6,331 nucleotides of DNA. It comes from Burkholderiales bacterium (GTDB taxonomy: Bacteria > Pseudomonadota > Gammaproteobacteria > Burkholderiales > SG8-39). Both the position numbers and the translations under genes were made by a program. Where the stretch lies: NCBI GenBank assembly GCA_016649475.1, contig JAENXP010000147.1, forward strand, positions 1 to 6,331, given 5' to 3'. Shown piece by piece: positions 6,304 through 6,331 of the stretch (position 1 is the stretch's first letter; the number at the start of each line of letters is the position of its first letter). A model generated the notes under the pieces. That model was not told where the DNA came from, searched no databases, and worked only from the letters and a program-made list of their open reading frames with translations.

Positions 6304-6331
6304 TTCATTTGAAAATGAGGGGATACCTCCC
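6304..6331. repeat. REP-like palindromic element, copy 2 (upstream of gspH, cut by window edge)
   Basis: The 20 bases 6304-6323 match 5683-5702 with two differences. The small inverted repeat is better here: TCATTT-GA-AAATGA (6305-6318), six perfect pairs. The following bases GAGG-GGATA-CCTC (6317-6329) can form a second stem, which may continue past the window edge. The element lies in the 49 bp between the gspH start and the end of the window. Confidence 0.55.

Noticed and set aside
5761..6312. A 183-codon plus-strand open frame over gspH
   Set aside because: It is antisense to a gene with an unmistakable prepilin leader, is His/Gln/Arg-rich, and has no domain.

Overview
The window is a high-GC segment, most likely from a betaproteobacterium. 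The grounds are the GC-rich coding style, the order of the type II secretion (T2SS) genes, and an OmpA-family protein whose N-terminal half has the Trp- and Cys-bearing block (LCWHAGYWTP...C) familiar from betaproteobacterial OmpA proteins. The species cannot be fixed from the sequence alone.

Layout from left to right. (1) Positions 1-271, plus strand: the 3' end of a gspB-like gene, a T2SS assembly factor, cut by the window edge. (2) Positions 303-331: a hairpin with a T-rich flank on the minus strand, which best terminates the next gene. (3) Positions 352-1014, minus strand: an OmpA-family outer-membrane/peptidoglycan-linking protein with a signal peptide and a Pro/Ala/Lys linker. (4) Positions 1015-1290: a 276-bp gap that should hold the ompA promoter and the end of the secretion operon. 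Only a weak hairpin is visible there. (5) Positions 1291-6282, minus strand: seven consecutive T2SS genes, transcribed right to left as gspH, gspI, gspJ, gspK, gspL, gspM, gspN. gspG is expected just beyond the right edge but is not visible.

How the genes work together: GspH, I, J and K are minor pseudopilins with class III (prepilin peptidase) leaders. They form the tip and primer of the periplasmic pseudopilus. GspL and GspM are the bitopic inner-membrane parts of the assembly platform that couples the cytoplasmic ATPase GspE to pseudopilus growth. GspN is an accessory inner-membrane/periplasmic protein. The GspB-like protein belongs to the accessory set that helps place the outer-membrane secretin. 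The junctions I/J, J/K and L/M are ATGA overlaps and M/N is a GTGA overlap, so two translationally coupled blocks (IJK and LMN) are visible. They are separated by a G-rich 75-bp spacer between gspK and gspL. gspH is set off from gspI by a 55-bp spacer.

The least ordinary signal is a pair of related short palindromic elements, one in the gspH-gspI spacer and one upstream of gspH at the right edge. They share a 20-bp core with two mismatches, have the same orientation, and look like REP-type extragenic repeats placed inside the operon. The copy in the gspI spacer includes the gspI start codon. Apart from this, the window is a conventional T2SS cluster. I see no evidence for a new multi-gene system.
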